DNA from: Diadema setosum
Lineage: Eukaryota; Echinodermata; Echinoidea; Diadematoida; Diadematidae
Assembly (NCBI GenBank): GCA_033980235.1
Contig: CM067077.1
Coordinates: 2,345,972 to 2,409,971 of the forward strand
Length of the DNA stretch: 64,000 nucleotides
Reading direction: 5' to 3'
Within the stretch, counting starts at the first letter, position 1; each line of letters begins with the position of its first letter. This document shows positions 25,244 to 37,274 of the stretch, one piece after another. The position numbers were made by a program, and so were the translations under genes. The notes under the pieces were generated by a model that saw only the letters and a list, made by a program, of their open reading frames with translations, was not told where the DNA came from and made no database searches.

Positions 25244-28200
25244 TCATGTCGTTGGTTGATTCTTCACACAGGTATAGAGCGAAGCCAGGAGAGCTTTGGT
25301 CCGGGGTGCGTGGTGGGGAAAGACAAACGGTGACTGGGAGGAGCTAACGAAGGCAAATCCAAGTTTATTCACGGGGTCGGCGAACCCCATTTGGCCACCT
25401 GCACCGGCATGTCCGTACATAACACCCTCCTGAACAGTGATGAAAGGATATGAAGTAGAGAGATAGAGAGAGACTCATCAATTATAAAATCAAATGGGAT
25501 AAGGCTATTTCTATTCTTACCTTCCGACCACTAACTGTATTCTCACAATGATTTTCATCCATAATCAGTACTCAATCAAAATTAATTGTTGCTTTATAGG
25601 AGGAAAGCAAATAAGCAAAAATCAAGAAAAGATTGAGAACCCTATAATCAATGTTTTCTGCAGGAGAGAAATTGATCTTGTTACTAGTCCAACAGTCATC
25701 GGATTAGACTTATGTTCATTATTAGACCTACATCATCATTAGACATATACCATTTTTTTTTACACCCACATTGATCATTACACCTGCATTCCTTTTTGAA
25801 GACGTATTACATCCATCAGCGAGATAGATCTGCGGTCATTGGGCTTTCAGCTACCGATTATGTTTCAGAATGGATTGTCTGCCAAAGTAAAGTTTACACT
25901 ATACCCTAGATACATAAAGAAGACCTTATTGATAACAATAATAATGATAATAACCACAATATGATTATTATTACTATTTATTATTATTATCATTATAATC
26001 ATAATTATTATCACACCATCGTGTAACGCAAACTGATAATCAATAAGACAACCAATCATTTTAAAAGCACTTCTTCCTCCAGGGAGTTACTGAAAGATTT
26101 GAAAGATTATAAAGTTGATTTGATTTGAAAGTTTAAGGCGTGCAGAAAGGTTGGGCCTATTGCATGAAGAAGACGTTAAGAGCGTTTAAGATTTTTTCTA
26201 TCCCGAAACACTTAGATTGATTTATATGTCCCCCCCCCCCCCCCCGAAAAAAGGAAAAAGCTTGTGTGACAATAATATTGTTTCAGAACCTGATTATGCA
26301 CACACTACTTAAATAGCTAAGTACCCACCAAACAAGCGATACATGTACATGTGTTACTCAATCATCAGCATTGGAACTTCTGTTGTGCTCCTAATGAAAC
26401 TGATTGTGCGGATCCAATTCTAATATTGTTAAAGCATAGTCTCCTATGTGTGCAAAGGTTTTCCAAAATGCGATTGTAAAGAAAGGAAAAGATAAAAGAA
26501 CATGATTGTGATAGACGTCGTATTTCTGGTAGCCAGAAATTAATATTGAAGAATGACGTTATAATGCAAGATTTATTTTTTTTTTTTCATTTGACGTGTA
26601 CCACACAATGCATGGGTGGCTCCAGGTATTCCGTAAAGAGGGTGCACCTATACAAAATCAATGGGGGGGGGGGGAACGCACGCCCCCCCCCCCCCAATTT
26701 TGGTCTTTTTATATCTGGATCCGCCACACTGCAATGATATCAGACTACTAGTATCTTACTTATCATGAGGTCTTCTCTTTGCTTAGTGTATGCTCTACAT
26801 GATCCCGTGATTTCTTGAGCTCACCCCCCAAACATTAACTTCAAGATAATTGAGGATGTGATCTTTGAACCGTCCCAGGTTCAATTCATAGGTCCACAAA
26901 GCAATAACTTCAATATTGGTCCACCTCTTCTATTAGCGGTGGACGAACTCTCGTACTGTACCTCCATTTGAAGAAGAGCGAATCCCAGATTATAAGCCAT
27001 TGGTATTCCCAGAGTTCTGTCTAAAGTAGGTTGTCTGTCTTTCATCAGATCGTGTGCAGTTTGTCTCGAGAAGAGGGTCTTGTTGGTTTGAGGGTCAGTA
27101 CCACCCATTGCTAGGATGCCATACAGCTGATGAAGAAAAAAGGGAGAGAAAAGAACCCGGAACATAATTGGAAAGTCCCGTTATTGCTTGGGTGACGAGG
27201 AATCTTTGTAAGCGTATTACAGGTGATAATCCTGGTACTGTATATTCTAATGTATTCTCGTTGATTGTTTGTTTTTCTGGTTTTTAATTCTTTCCAGCTT
27301 TTTTGCTTTTTTTTTCTCTCTTGTACGTTCCTCTCCTTCCTTTCAACGTATTCGTTATCATGTTGTTCGTTTGAGACGACTTCAAAATTTTCATCTCGGG
27401 ACCTAAACACAAGCTTAATCGTTTCTTGATAGAGTTTCATGTTTGTAAAAATCAATTGTATTTTCTCTTGATTACGAAGTTGTGTTTTGTCTTTTGTGCT
27501 ATCAATTGTATCAATTGTGTTTGAGAAGTGGAAAAATGATAATAAAAGCAAAATATTCAGGGAATAGTCTAGATACTAATGAACGCTTCGGTTTTTCAAT
27601 AGAGTATCTATATGAGATATGGAACGTAACCTCATTGAAGATGAGTGTTCCAGAGTGCTGGAATCACTGAGAGCAGACACATGAAGAGAAAATTACCTTA
27701 GCAACGGATTCAGCCATTCCTATTCCACTCGCCGACGGTATCTCCACCAGGAGTTTGTAGGGGTCGTTTAATCCTTCAGTCTTCCTGGACAAATGAAAAA
27801 CTTCATGAAATCCTAGTAAAGCGCACGAGACACAATAGGTGCACAATGGCCCGAATTCACGAAGCTGGTACTACAATCTTATCCATGGTTTAACCATGAA
27901 CAAAGACCCTAGGGCTCTAAGTGTCGCACTGAATATTTCGTTACGAAATCAGTCATTTCGTCGACGAAATATCCATGTCGTTACGAAATGTTGTCATTTC
28001 GTTACCAAAAAAAATAATAATAATTTCGTCGACGAAATGACTGATTTCGTAACGAAATATTCCATGCGACACTTGTCGCTCCATGGTCTTTGTCCATGGT
28101 TTAACCATGGACAAGATTGTACCACGTCCTTCGTGAATTCGGGCTAATACGTTTATTAAGCCTTTCCCGACATTTAGATGAGGGCATTTTCGTTTATGGC

Positions 28201-31200
28201 TCTTTCATCCAAGCAAATCTGAGATCAGAAAACCTCATTCCCATGTTGCCAGATTTGTTTATATCGGTAATATTATAAGAAATGGAACTTCTAGTGAATT
28301 TCAACACAAAACACTCTGTTCACGAGGTCATTGTATGGTAAAGATGACGAACTTATTAAAAACAACAACGAGCAAAAAGCAAACAACAATAACAACAAGA
28401 ACAACAACAACAACACCTCTTGACGAAAGTCCTAAAGCAGATACCAGGGAATCGAAGGAACAGTCCTTCTCTGTTTGGCGTGTATACTGGTGACATGGGA
28501 TTGATATTCTTTCATTGCAATATCCCAACGCAACGGGTGACTTATAATTATGTCGACCTAATTTTCTGCCTGCTGAGCAAGGAACACAAGGGTGGAAGTC
28601 GTAAATTACACCTTACAGAATGTAATGATGGTAGTATCATTATCCTTCCCACGACACCCATGCTGGTGTGAATTGCAAAAAGACTTTAAAAGCATTCATT
28701 GGCTCACTGCGTTTGAAGTTATTCTGCACAATAAATTAGCATACATGGAAAGGGCACTTGACTCATCATAAAGTTGGTGAAATGTTCTTACTCTTAAAGC
28801 ACATTATGTCAGCAACTAGTCGATGTAATGCGTAATACAATTGGTAATACAAGGCAGTTTTGTGACATTTCCTTTTTCCTACCTTTGTATAATTCCGTCA
28901 CTGTCTATGACTGTGATATACAAATTGTTTTAATCTCCTCATCTAGCGATATGGCTCCGTATACATTTTCGAACGAATCGACAAATTTTCCTCGATCTTC
29001 ACTGATATAATTATTTCATATTTATTCTTCATCTGCTGAATGCCAATAATGCTGTCTTTCTTCCACCTCCCTGGTTCGACACTGATCATAAATTATTATG
29101 TTTGTATAGTGTCGGTCTTGTGAGCCTGATTTTGCGTCGTGTGGAACTCGTTGGCTTGGTTTGGCCAGGCCACCTCCCTGGTTTGGCTAATGTCGGACTA
29201 GTGTGCCTTATTTGGTCGCGTCGAGCTCATGGGTAAATTTCGAGTTCACGGGGGCGCAGTGGAGGACATGAGTTCCCACCCAGTGCCTACGTCCTTGACA
29301 AGATGTTTTTACCCACCATGTCCCTCTATCCATGTTTATAAATTGGTACCTGGCAACGCTGGTGTAGGCCTGATAATAACAGCAGGGCCTTCTGGTATAG
29401 AGCAGTGGCAACACTGAAGCTACCTTGTATAAAGAAGACAATACAACGTGTATCATTACTATGAATCGTGGGCTGTAACTCCATGTACTTTTTTTTTCAA
29501 TGTCCAACCTGTGCGCTTGATGACTCGTGGGTGTTGGTTTCGTGGGATACCCCCTTCTCTCTCTTCCCTCTTATCTGTGAAGGAAGGAGCACTTACCGAA
29601 CCCATCCCGCCGTCCTCAACTGATCTCATGAAGACGTCAGTAGTCAGCATGTGTAACAGCACCTGTCGATTGGTGGCGCTCGTCAAACCTCGCAATGTCG
29701 ACAATAATAGGTTGCCCTGGCCTGGGATCCTTGCTGTACGGTAATACTTTTCCAGTGGGAGTCCTATGTAAAATTCTAGGCCTTTATAGAAAATCATAAA
29801 ACAGAATGATAAAGAATAAAAAAAAAAATGGATAACTGGAACAAGAGGATAAAGTGGAAAAAAAGTTTGGGACTTATGAAATGAGACTTTGAAGACATAA
29901 ACAGTAACTCAACCTTCCACCGTTTTTTCTGTGTTGTTTTAGAGAGAAGATATGATCATTTAGTTCATTCCGTTTCCCTGTTTAGATTGGCGGAATATGC
30001 TGCGAGATTAGTTTGGCGTATCGGTGCAAAGTAGTAATCTGGAGTTTCTCTTTTTAATAGCACTGCCTATGATCTGTACTTTTATTCAAGAGTGAATATT
30101 CTATCCATAAAGCGTTGCCGTATCAGATTTGTTAATTTCTCATACTTCGTTGACACTTGGTTAGAATAGTGATCTTGCCGTTATCTTTTGGAGAGAAATA
30201 TTAATATAAACCTTACAAGCTAATGACATTCCCTGTCATTAAAATCATCGAACAGAGATGTATGATTATGATACATGAACCAAGTTCGTTCGTTCGTCCG
30301 TTTCATTTCCATGAGGAGATAGCTGGATCGCCCATATTCAGCTGCAATAACTGGTCTTCCTGGCATGGGGTCCAGTTGGATGTATAAGGCGGGACCACTC
30401 TACTGGGTTAAACACCCTGTGTTTTTTTTTTTTTTTTTTTGCGATGAATAAATGAAGCGGGATCTTTTACGTGCATGAGTTGTGACTCTCACCCACAGGA
30501 CCTCCATTTTTATGTCCTATCCGAGGGACAGGGTGTTTTGCCTCTTACTAGACGGGACGGTATGATAACACACAATGGGAATCGACCCGGGGTCCTTTGG
30601 ATCGTGAGTCAGACGCGCTGCCGACTGAGTTAACTCGCCGCCCATGTCAGGTTAGTCACAATAACGTGTCACAAAACAAAAGAGGATTACACGTTCGTTA
30701 CAATATGTTATAGCTGAGCTTAACACTCTGGCCAATAGAATCTTTAAATGTGAAATACTGGTAGCCAGAAATAAAAAGGAACATGCCAATCCATTTCGAT
30801 TCTTAGCTGGATGATAGGAACAACAAAAAGTAACTTTTTAAAAAGAATTTGGTGGCCCGGCATAAATTTTAGTAGTCCCCGGCCATGGAGTCTCTGCTGT
30901 AAATCATTATAACCTTGTATTACTTTACATTGAAATAAAGTCATTTGATTTGGATTGAACTGAATTGAATCGAATTAGATTAAAAAAAAACACAACAACT
31001 TTGAGTCCCAGCTATGTATAGGAATATGGGGTAGAGGCTATGAGATGCATTACAAAAAGTGATAAAAGTTGTATACATCCTATATAGTTACCAAATGGTT
31101 CTGCTATTTCTTCAGCAAAGAACTTCCCCAGTGTCCTGTGTTTTGGGTCGACTCGTCGCAGAAGCTCGTTAGTCAGAGGGCCGTAGGTTATGGTGTGGTA

Positions 31201-34193
31201 GCCGTGAGTTTTACCGTCAGGTTTCCATAAGGGTTCGCTCGCCGCCATTAGTTCGCCAGCTTTTGGCACGTCAGACATGAGCTCGTAGCTGAGTCCCGGC
31301 GGGGCCGTCACGGGCAGACCAGACTATGGCAAATGTAATCGTCATAAAATAGTATTTTTTTACCCTCTTACCTCATAAGCTATATCGAGATTTTACCTTT
31401 CTCGAGCATGTCTTCATATTTATATTCAGGGCATTAAACTTGTCTAGAGAATGATCCTTGTTGCATTAAGATTAATGAATGCTAATATCGAGTTGTTTTT
31501 ATTGCAACTGTTTGAGAAATTGCCCTTCATCGACGTAAGCACCGATCTTTTAGTGTTTTAACAATATTCATATTACAAAGTTATTTTTGTCCCGACCTGC
31601 GTATCTCAAAATAACTACATGTATGTCTCTACAAATGACTTAAATAATCCATATCAAATACAATAGCTAAAAAAAAAAAAACTTGAATAATGTACTGTTT
31701 ACTCATTACTCATCTATAGCGATCCACGTCCCACAAGCTTTGCTTTTTAGTGGATCACTATTTTCCATAATCGAATTTATTTTCCGCACGCCCACGAAGT
31801 ATATGCATTATTCCTCTTAATTATTGCATATACATATATATGTTGTTATATAATTTATCTCGTAAACTACATGAATCTTTTGCAAATGTTTGAACAATAT
31901 CATTTCAAGACATGTATACTTTGTACTACGTTTTGATTTTCGTTGATTGGAAATAAACTATGATTGAATTGAAAATTGAAAAGTAGAAATCATGAGCATA
32001 CAACCCGAATATTACACATGTCCATCATTTTTTTTTATTACCATCATGACTGGTACTAAACACTAGATAGTCCTGATAGTCGATGTGTATTTACGCCGAT
32101 GAAAGGCAATTTACAGTACTCAGAAGAAGAGAAGAGAAGAGAAGAGAATAATTAAACAGTTGACTCTCCGTCCTCATGAGTCAACTGTCAACAGTCAACT
32201 GTCCGAAACGTTGAGTCCTTTCCTAAGCTCTTCTATCTCCTTGGTTCACAGTCCTTTTCAGGACTTCACACACTCCAGAAAGAATATTTTCACTCAATTT
32301 CTGACCTCTTATCCGACCTTTCTTTCTTCCTTCTCCTGTCATTCCAACAGTCCTTCTTAGGACTACACATGGTGAACCGCAAACCTAGTGTATCTCACAA
32401 CATGCTTTCTACACCTGTGGGCGTGGTCCTGCTCTATTGACACTTGACCAGTGTTAAATGTAACACTCATGGTGTCAAATGTAACAGCAATGTTTGTGCA
32501 GTGTAATGTGAATATCTAAGAGATGATACCTTGTGTTCGAGAAGCTCTCTCACGGTGATATTCTCCTTGCCCTTTTGAGCAAACTCTGGCCAATAGTGAG
32601 CCACGGCTTTGTCGTAGTTGAGCTGCCCTCTATCGACCAGCAAGGCAAAGCAGATCGCTGCTATCCCTGTAGTGAAATCAGTGACACAAGATGAAAGGCC
32701 TATTGAAATTCACGTTTCTTTCTAGCGGATTGCAAATGTCAGAATTTGTATGCATGCGACCTAAAAACCTATACCAATCAATCAATAACGTGGTAGGGTC
32801 AATGGAAGGAAAGTCACTTACTTTTACTAATTTTCTTAGCAATCCTGTGGAATACCTGGCAAGATCGGAGAGAGAGAGAGAGAAATAGGGAAGGGGGGGG
32901 GGGAGGAGGTGGGGGAAATATATTTTCTAAATCGATTGGCAGACAGATGGCTATCGTGTCATGATTATAGATGTAATTTAAGAGGTCCTAACTTCATTAA
33001 CATCAATCGTGAATTTAAGAAATAAATCAAAGCCGAAATTTAAACGTTGAGTGAAAGCAACAATATCAGTAGAACACCATCAGTGAAATTTGGGGAAAAA
33101 TTGGGCAATTTTTTACGGATTTTTAAAGTTCTGCACGGTGCCGTCATTGCAGGATATGAAGACAAACCGTGACTGCAGTTAATGACGTCATTTTGGACAA
33201 CAATAATTATAGATAAAGTATAAAGAAAATGCAGCTCATTTTCATTTTTTTTTTTTGTGAAAAGTACACATTTCATCCCCTTGCTACTGACAATTATTAT
33301 CTTAATTTCCTCTGCTTTCTGAGAGATGTAAGTCAAGTGCTCTTCCATAATGCTAGAAAAGTGAAAATATTTGAATGCTCTTTTATTTGCTTTATATTGT
33401 GCATAATGACATGGTGATCCTACTCTAGTGAAGAGTAGTAGTCACCTTATCTAGTGATGATGGCATCAAAAAAAAAATCATAACTTTTGAATCGCTTATC
33501 CCATTTTCTCAAACTTAAACCGACGTGTTCTACTGACATTGCTGCTTTCCTTCAACCCACATTCGTATTGATTTTTCTTTCCAACTTTGGTTTCCTAAAA
33601 AAGCGTTCCCTTCAGATGTATTATAGTCAGCTGCTCACTCAGCAGAAATGCTCGTGGCAAAACGCCTGGATGTACAGGCGTGAATGATTCTACATCTGTT
33701 TCTCCTCGGTATCTGTAATACCTTTCGTAGTTGAATAGAAAATCGACATCGTATCTTGACGCCATTGTTGTCCGATGTCTGCGTCTGCGTAGCCTCCCCA
33801 CAAGTCGACAACCTTTTTGCCTTTGTAGTAAGCCGAGAAGGCCGATCCACCGTACAGAGAATCGCGTCCGGATTCAAAGTTTTCTCTGCATGGAGACATA
33901 CAATTTTGACAGTCATTTCAAACAGATAATGCTTACAACTGAAAGAGAGATGTATTGGTTCTATAAATGAGGGTATGAAATATCGCAATAGGTACACGTC
34001 AACATTGCCAAGGGAAGAATAATGAGCGGCCCGTATATAGGCCTACATACCTAAAAGTCTTCAAGACGTCTTCGAATCCAGGTGCAACAAACCCGTCCGT
34101 GATTACTGCAGGAGGGGCCTCGAAGAATGTTGGAAGAAATACAGCCAAAATGGCTGTTAGAACCACCAGACTAGCATTACTCTTAAGACTCAT
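25244..34193 (-). CDS. Serine-beta-lactamase-like protein, gene B (8 exons, 431 aa)
   Basis: Exons: 34193..34051, 33885..33722, 32666..32530, 31323..31092, 29781..29597, 27780..27697, 27126..26962 and 25429..25244 (TGA). All introns are GT-AG with the same phases as genes A and C. The protein starts with a signal anchor (LVVLTAILAVFLPTFF, residues 9-24), then the PGFEDVLKTF motif. Catalytic S99-T-T-K102 lies at the end of exon 2, the tyrosine in GYH (Y190) in exon 4, and H377-A-G-A-G-G in exon 8. These are the SxxK, Tyr and HxGxGG elements of class C/EstB-type enzymes. It lies in tandem with A (657 bp from the B stop to the A start) and head to head with C. Exon 6 has two nearby AG acceptors; only the second (before ACTGAAGG) keeps the frame. 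The substrate is unknown. Confidence 0.9.
26225..26246. repeat. Poly-C run
   Basis: Homopolymer of about 16 C in gene B intron 7; similar C or G runs recur through the window. Confidence 0.7.
26615..26733. mobile_element. Fragment with a hAT-like end
   Basis: Poly-G and poly-C runs (about 26664 and 26685) followed by CTGGATCCGCCAC. This resembles the CTGGATCCGCCACTG at the inner boundary near 17785-17798 of the hAT-like element. No left end can be defined. Confidence 0.4.
27849..28144. mobile_element. Palindromic MITE with GCCCGAATTC ends
   Basis: A 296-bp inverted-repeat element: GCCCGAATTCACGAAG at the left and CTTCGTGAATTCGGGC at the right. CCATGGTTTAACCAT occurs in both arms, and TTTCGTCGACGAAA / TTTCGTAACGAAA palindromes lie in the centre. 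No clear target duplication. It lies in gene B intron 5. A half copy is at 10868-10932. Confidence 0.7.
30290..30643 (-). mobile_element. tRNA-derived SINE
   Basis: On the minus strand the element begins GGGCGGCGAGTTAACTCAG. A box-like TAACTCAGTCGG (30632-30621) and B box-like GGGTCGATTCC (30588-30578) are spaced as in a tRNA promoter, with cloverleaf-like sequence between them. A ~230-bp body follows, with an internal A-run (about 30422-30440), and it ends in a GAAC-type simple repeat near 30290. The head is tRNA-like but degenerate and longer than a gene, so this is a retroposon and not a tRNA gene. It lies in gene B intron 4. Confidence 0.75.
31675..31985 (+). mobile_element. LINE 3' UTR fragment, copy 1
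   Basis: Shares a ~300-bp stretch with 54195-54515 in opposite orientation: both start near ACTTGAATAAT, contain GATCCACGTCC, and finish TTCGTTGATTGGAAATAAAC then a TTGAA-rich tail. No coding part is present, so it is a 5'-truncated retroposed copy. It lies in gene B intron 3. Confidence 0.6.
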
Positions 34194-34248
34194 GTTGATA
34201 TCCGAGATCGAATTAATTATCTAGTATGATGTGACTATCCTGCGCGTG

Positions 34249-34254
34249 CTTATA
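34249..34254 (-). promoter_or_regulatory. Candidate TATA box of gene B
   Basis: GGATATAAGC on the coding strand, about 56 bp upstream of the ATG. An octamer-like ATGCAAAT (minus strand, 34279-34272) lies about 20 bp further upstream. Position and spacing are plausible, but no transcript data support it. Confidence 0.35.
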
Positions 34255-34804
34255 TCCTGGTGCAGATATGTATTTGCATATCCTGATTCAAACCTTATTT
34301 GGTATATAGCCACACTGGGGTGCTCAGGGAAGTGTATTGGCCCAAGCAGGGCCATTCAACGAAGGAAGTATGGACAATCATGTATTTACCAAGGGTAATG
34401 TTCACGGACTCTGTGCCGTGCGGCAGTCACAAAATTCAACACACACACGCAATCATACGAACACACTCACACTCTCTCTAACACACTCAAAAAATATGCA
34501 TCGCCCATATTTGGCAAAGTAGACGTCAGCCATGCTGTGTTTGCTGAGAACTCACTCACGTACTACACGGTATACATACCAGTATTCTGTTATCAGTTCA
34601 TATAAGATAGATTTATATCATAAACAGGTCCCATTATGGATTCTTGTTCTCATGTTTTATGAGGGACATGAGGCCTACCCCCCCCCCCCCTTCCAGGAAA
34701 AGAAATAGTTATTATTCTGTACCTCCGTCTCACTATCCATTTCAGTCTGGTCTATATAGTAGGAAGCCTTGCACTTTCAAAATTACCCCGTAATGAATGA
34801 GGCG

Positions 34805-34841
<37 letters not shown>

Positions 34842-34842
34842 C
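34805..34842. repeat. (CA)n microsatellite
   Basis: Uninterrupted CA repeat between genes B and C. Confidence 0.85.
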
Positions 34843-34868
34843 ACAGACTTACCCACTCACACATTTAA

Positions 34869-35221
34869 AGGGGATGTCTAGTAACTGATCAGTGGGAATC
34901 AGTGGGAATGCTGGGGGATGATTGTTCCAATTCTTGTGGGATTCATTTAAGAGTACATTATATATCTATTCTTGTGTGAAAATTATTTGCTTCAGAACGG
35001 TCTCATATAATTATTCAAGTAATGTCCAGTTTAATGCCCCATCACTGTACAGGCATGCAAGCCTGGAAACATTAAACTGCACATTTCTCGAATATGAGAC
35101 CGTTCTGAAGCAAATGATTTTCACACAACAGTAGATATATAATGTACTCTTAAATGAATCCCACAAGGATTGGAACAATCATCCCCCAGCATTCCCACTG
35201 ATCAGTTACTAGCCATCCCCT
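34869..35221. mobile_element. Palindromic TTAA MITE, family 2, complete copy
   Basis: A 353-bp element flanked by TTAA (34865-34868, 35222-35225), starting AGGGGATGTCTAGTAACTGATC and ending with its near complement GATCAGTTACTAGCCATCCCCT. The arms extend about 120 bp, through CAGAACGGTCTCATAT and its mirror, around a unique centre. It lies between the divergent genes B and C. Confidence 0.8.
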
Positions 35222-35225
35222 TTAA

Positions 35226-37274
35226 GTATGATGTTCTCATTAATGGTGGCAATGACAATCACGGATAGTGCAATTTATGACGTAATCTTTGCTGATACAG
35301 TACAAGAACAGAGAAAAGGGACAAGTGTGCGCATGTTGTTCTAATTAGGCCTGTGTTTCCTTTGAGTAAGACTCAGAGTAAGGTCCGAAGTGCACTGTCT
35401 TTTCTATAACCTAGTCCGGTATCATGGCAAGCGGACCAGGCCCGTACAGCCGGGATTTTTCAAAAGGAAGGGGCCCGGGGGGTGGAGGGCGGCTGCGTAT
35501 ACGTCAAGAAAACGGACTTTTGATTACTGCGGCCCGAATCGCATAGGGGGAGGGGGGAGGGTGTCAAGACATTTGATGGAATAACAAAGCTTTTTAAACA
35601 AACCTCCCCCTCCCCCCAAAAGTATTCAAATTGAAGATTGCGGGATGATGTGAATCGTGTTATCTTGATCTGCATGCGGTCACAGTGTTTTCACTCTTCG
35701 TCTTACTATGTTTATGGAAGGGAACCAAGGGGAGGGGGGGGGGGAGGTATATAAAGGGGTGTTCTCCTCTCACAAGTGGGAGCTTTACGTTAGTGTTACG
35801 TTATAAAGATTGAAATTGAACCACCAGGGCACACTTTGATGGAATTTTTGGAAATTTTTCAATCAAAAAGGAAGAAAAGCAATATTGGGCAACAATTTGA
35901 ATGGCTAAATTATGTCATGTGTTGAATGCATTTTCCCCTTTATGTATTGTCTTATGGTGGTTTATATGGACCAAAGGGATATGGTTGGGGAGAGTGTGTG
36001 TATACCACTCTCTTTCCCACACGAGGAAACATTTTACATTAATTTTTAGAATTGTAATTCCGCGATCTGATGGACATTTCGATGGCATATCTGCAATCTA
36101 TATGAAATAAGAAAGTTAGAAAACTGAATATTATTGAGATACAAATTGAATGGCTAATTCATGGAATCTGTCACCTCTTGATTCGCACCTGCGTGTTATT
36201 GCAACGTTGTGTTTGTGGAAGCGACAAGAAGGGGGGGGGGGGGTACGTGTTTCCCTCTCATTGGTACTGGTACTGAAAATGAAATGGAACTCCCCAAACA
36301 AGCTCACTGCGATTATCGGGTTAAATTGAATGCACAAATAGGAAATATAATGCTCGCATTTAGACAGTGAATGCACATGCATGCGTGAATTTGATTTGAC
36401 GGAAAGGAAATAACTAGAGCTCCCATCAATGAAAATGATTGCTCGGATTCTGAATTTGAATGCTCGAATATTTTTGCTTGCGTATACCGTGTGAATTTGA
36501 ATGCACATTCTTAAATTCGAATGACAAAAGTATAAAACTGACCAAGAAACCTATATTTTTATGTTTCGTAAGTTTATGGAGGTGGAGGGAGGGACTGTAA
36601 GGGATAGAATGTTTCGATGTTTCTTCCCTTCCATGTAAGCTAGGAAGCTTTTGCATTTTCAGAATTAAAAAAAAATGATTGATTTGTTGTACACCACTGG
36701 TGGAATATATTATGGAAAATTTTTCATTCTTTTACACCATTTTGAACATGTTCTCATAATCACACAAAATCCATCAAAAATGCTATAAAAAGAATATAAT
36801 TTTAAAAAGATCAAAGGGGGAGGGGATGGAGGGGGGGGGGCAGAAAGTCCTAGAAAAATTCAGGTGGGGGGGGGGGGGGGGACTCGTTCCCATCTACCTC
36901 CGCCCCCCGTCTCCGATCGCCGCCTGTACGCATTACCAATGATTACAGGAAGCATTCATGAGCTAGCGCGAGGCACAACATTCGTGTATCGCACTTACGT
37001 GCGTAAAGGGCCCGGGTATTACAGAGTCTGGTAGGTCGATGCGATATGCGTGCCTCCCCCTTCCGGGTAAATACTTTGCATAAGTTAGCATAAATCCTTT
37101 TGCAAAACAATCAAACCGATTCCGCTGCAGTGCAAACAACCTGTTCTTTAATCAAACGATAAGACAGGGCATGGGCCTGGCACTCCATTCTCATTCATAC
37201 TTGGTCGTATACTAGCTGACTCAAAATTATTCTCCCAAGGAGGGAAGTTAACTCTGCCAAGTAATACTGTAATC
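35226..37274. other. Intergenic region between divergent genes B and C
   Basis: The sequence immediately upstream of gene C shows no convincing TATA box. Most of the rest is low-complexity or repeat-derived, with G-runs at about 35735, 36232, 36830 and 36867. No coding exon was recognised. Confidence 0.4.
36320..36557. mobile_element. Decayed end fragment of the Tc1-like family seen at 56587-57857
   Basis: Contains several GAATTTGAATG-like words and ends ACCAAGAAACCTATATT, similar to the right terminus of the intact element (ACCGGGAAAACCTATATTA). The left end is not recognisable. Confidence 0.5.

Noticed and set aside
27111..27551. 146-codon minus-strand frame upstream of gene B exon 7
   Set aside because: Lys/Gln-rich translation of intron DNA; the acceptor at 27127-27128 defines the exon.
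30578..30643. Possible tRNA gene
   Set aside because: A and B box-like motifs are present, but the acceptor ends do not pair as a mature tRNA and the unit continues into a ~350-bp retroposon, so it is a SINE head.
33731..33970. Plus-strand frame MNRKSTSYLDAIVVRC (a near copy also at 20785)
   Set aside because: Antisense shadow of exon 2 of genes B and A; the repetition only reflects the near-identity of those exons.
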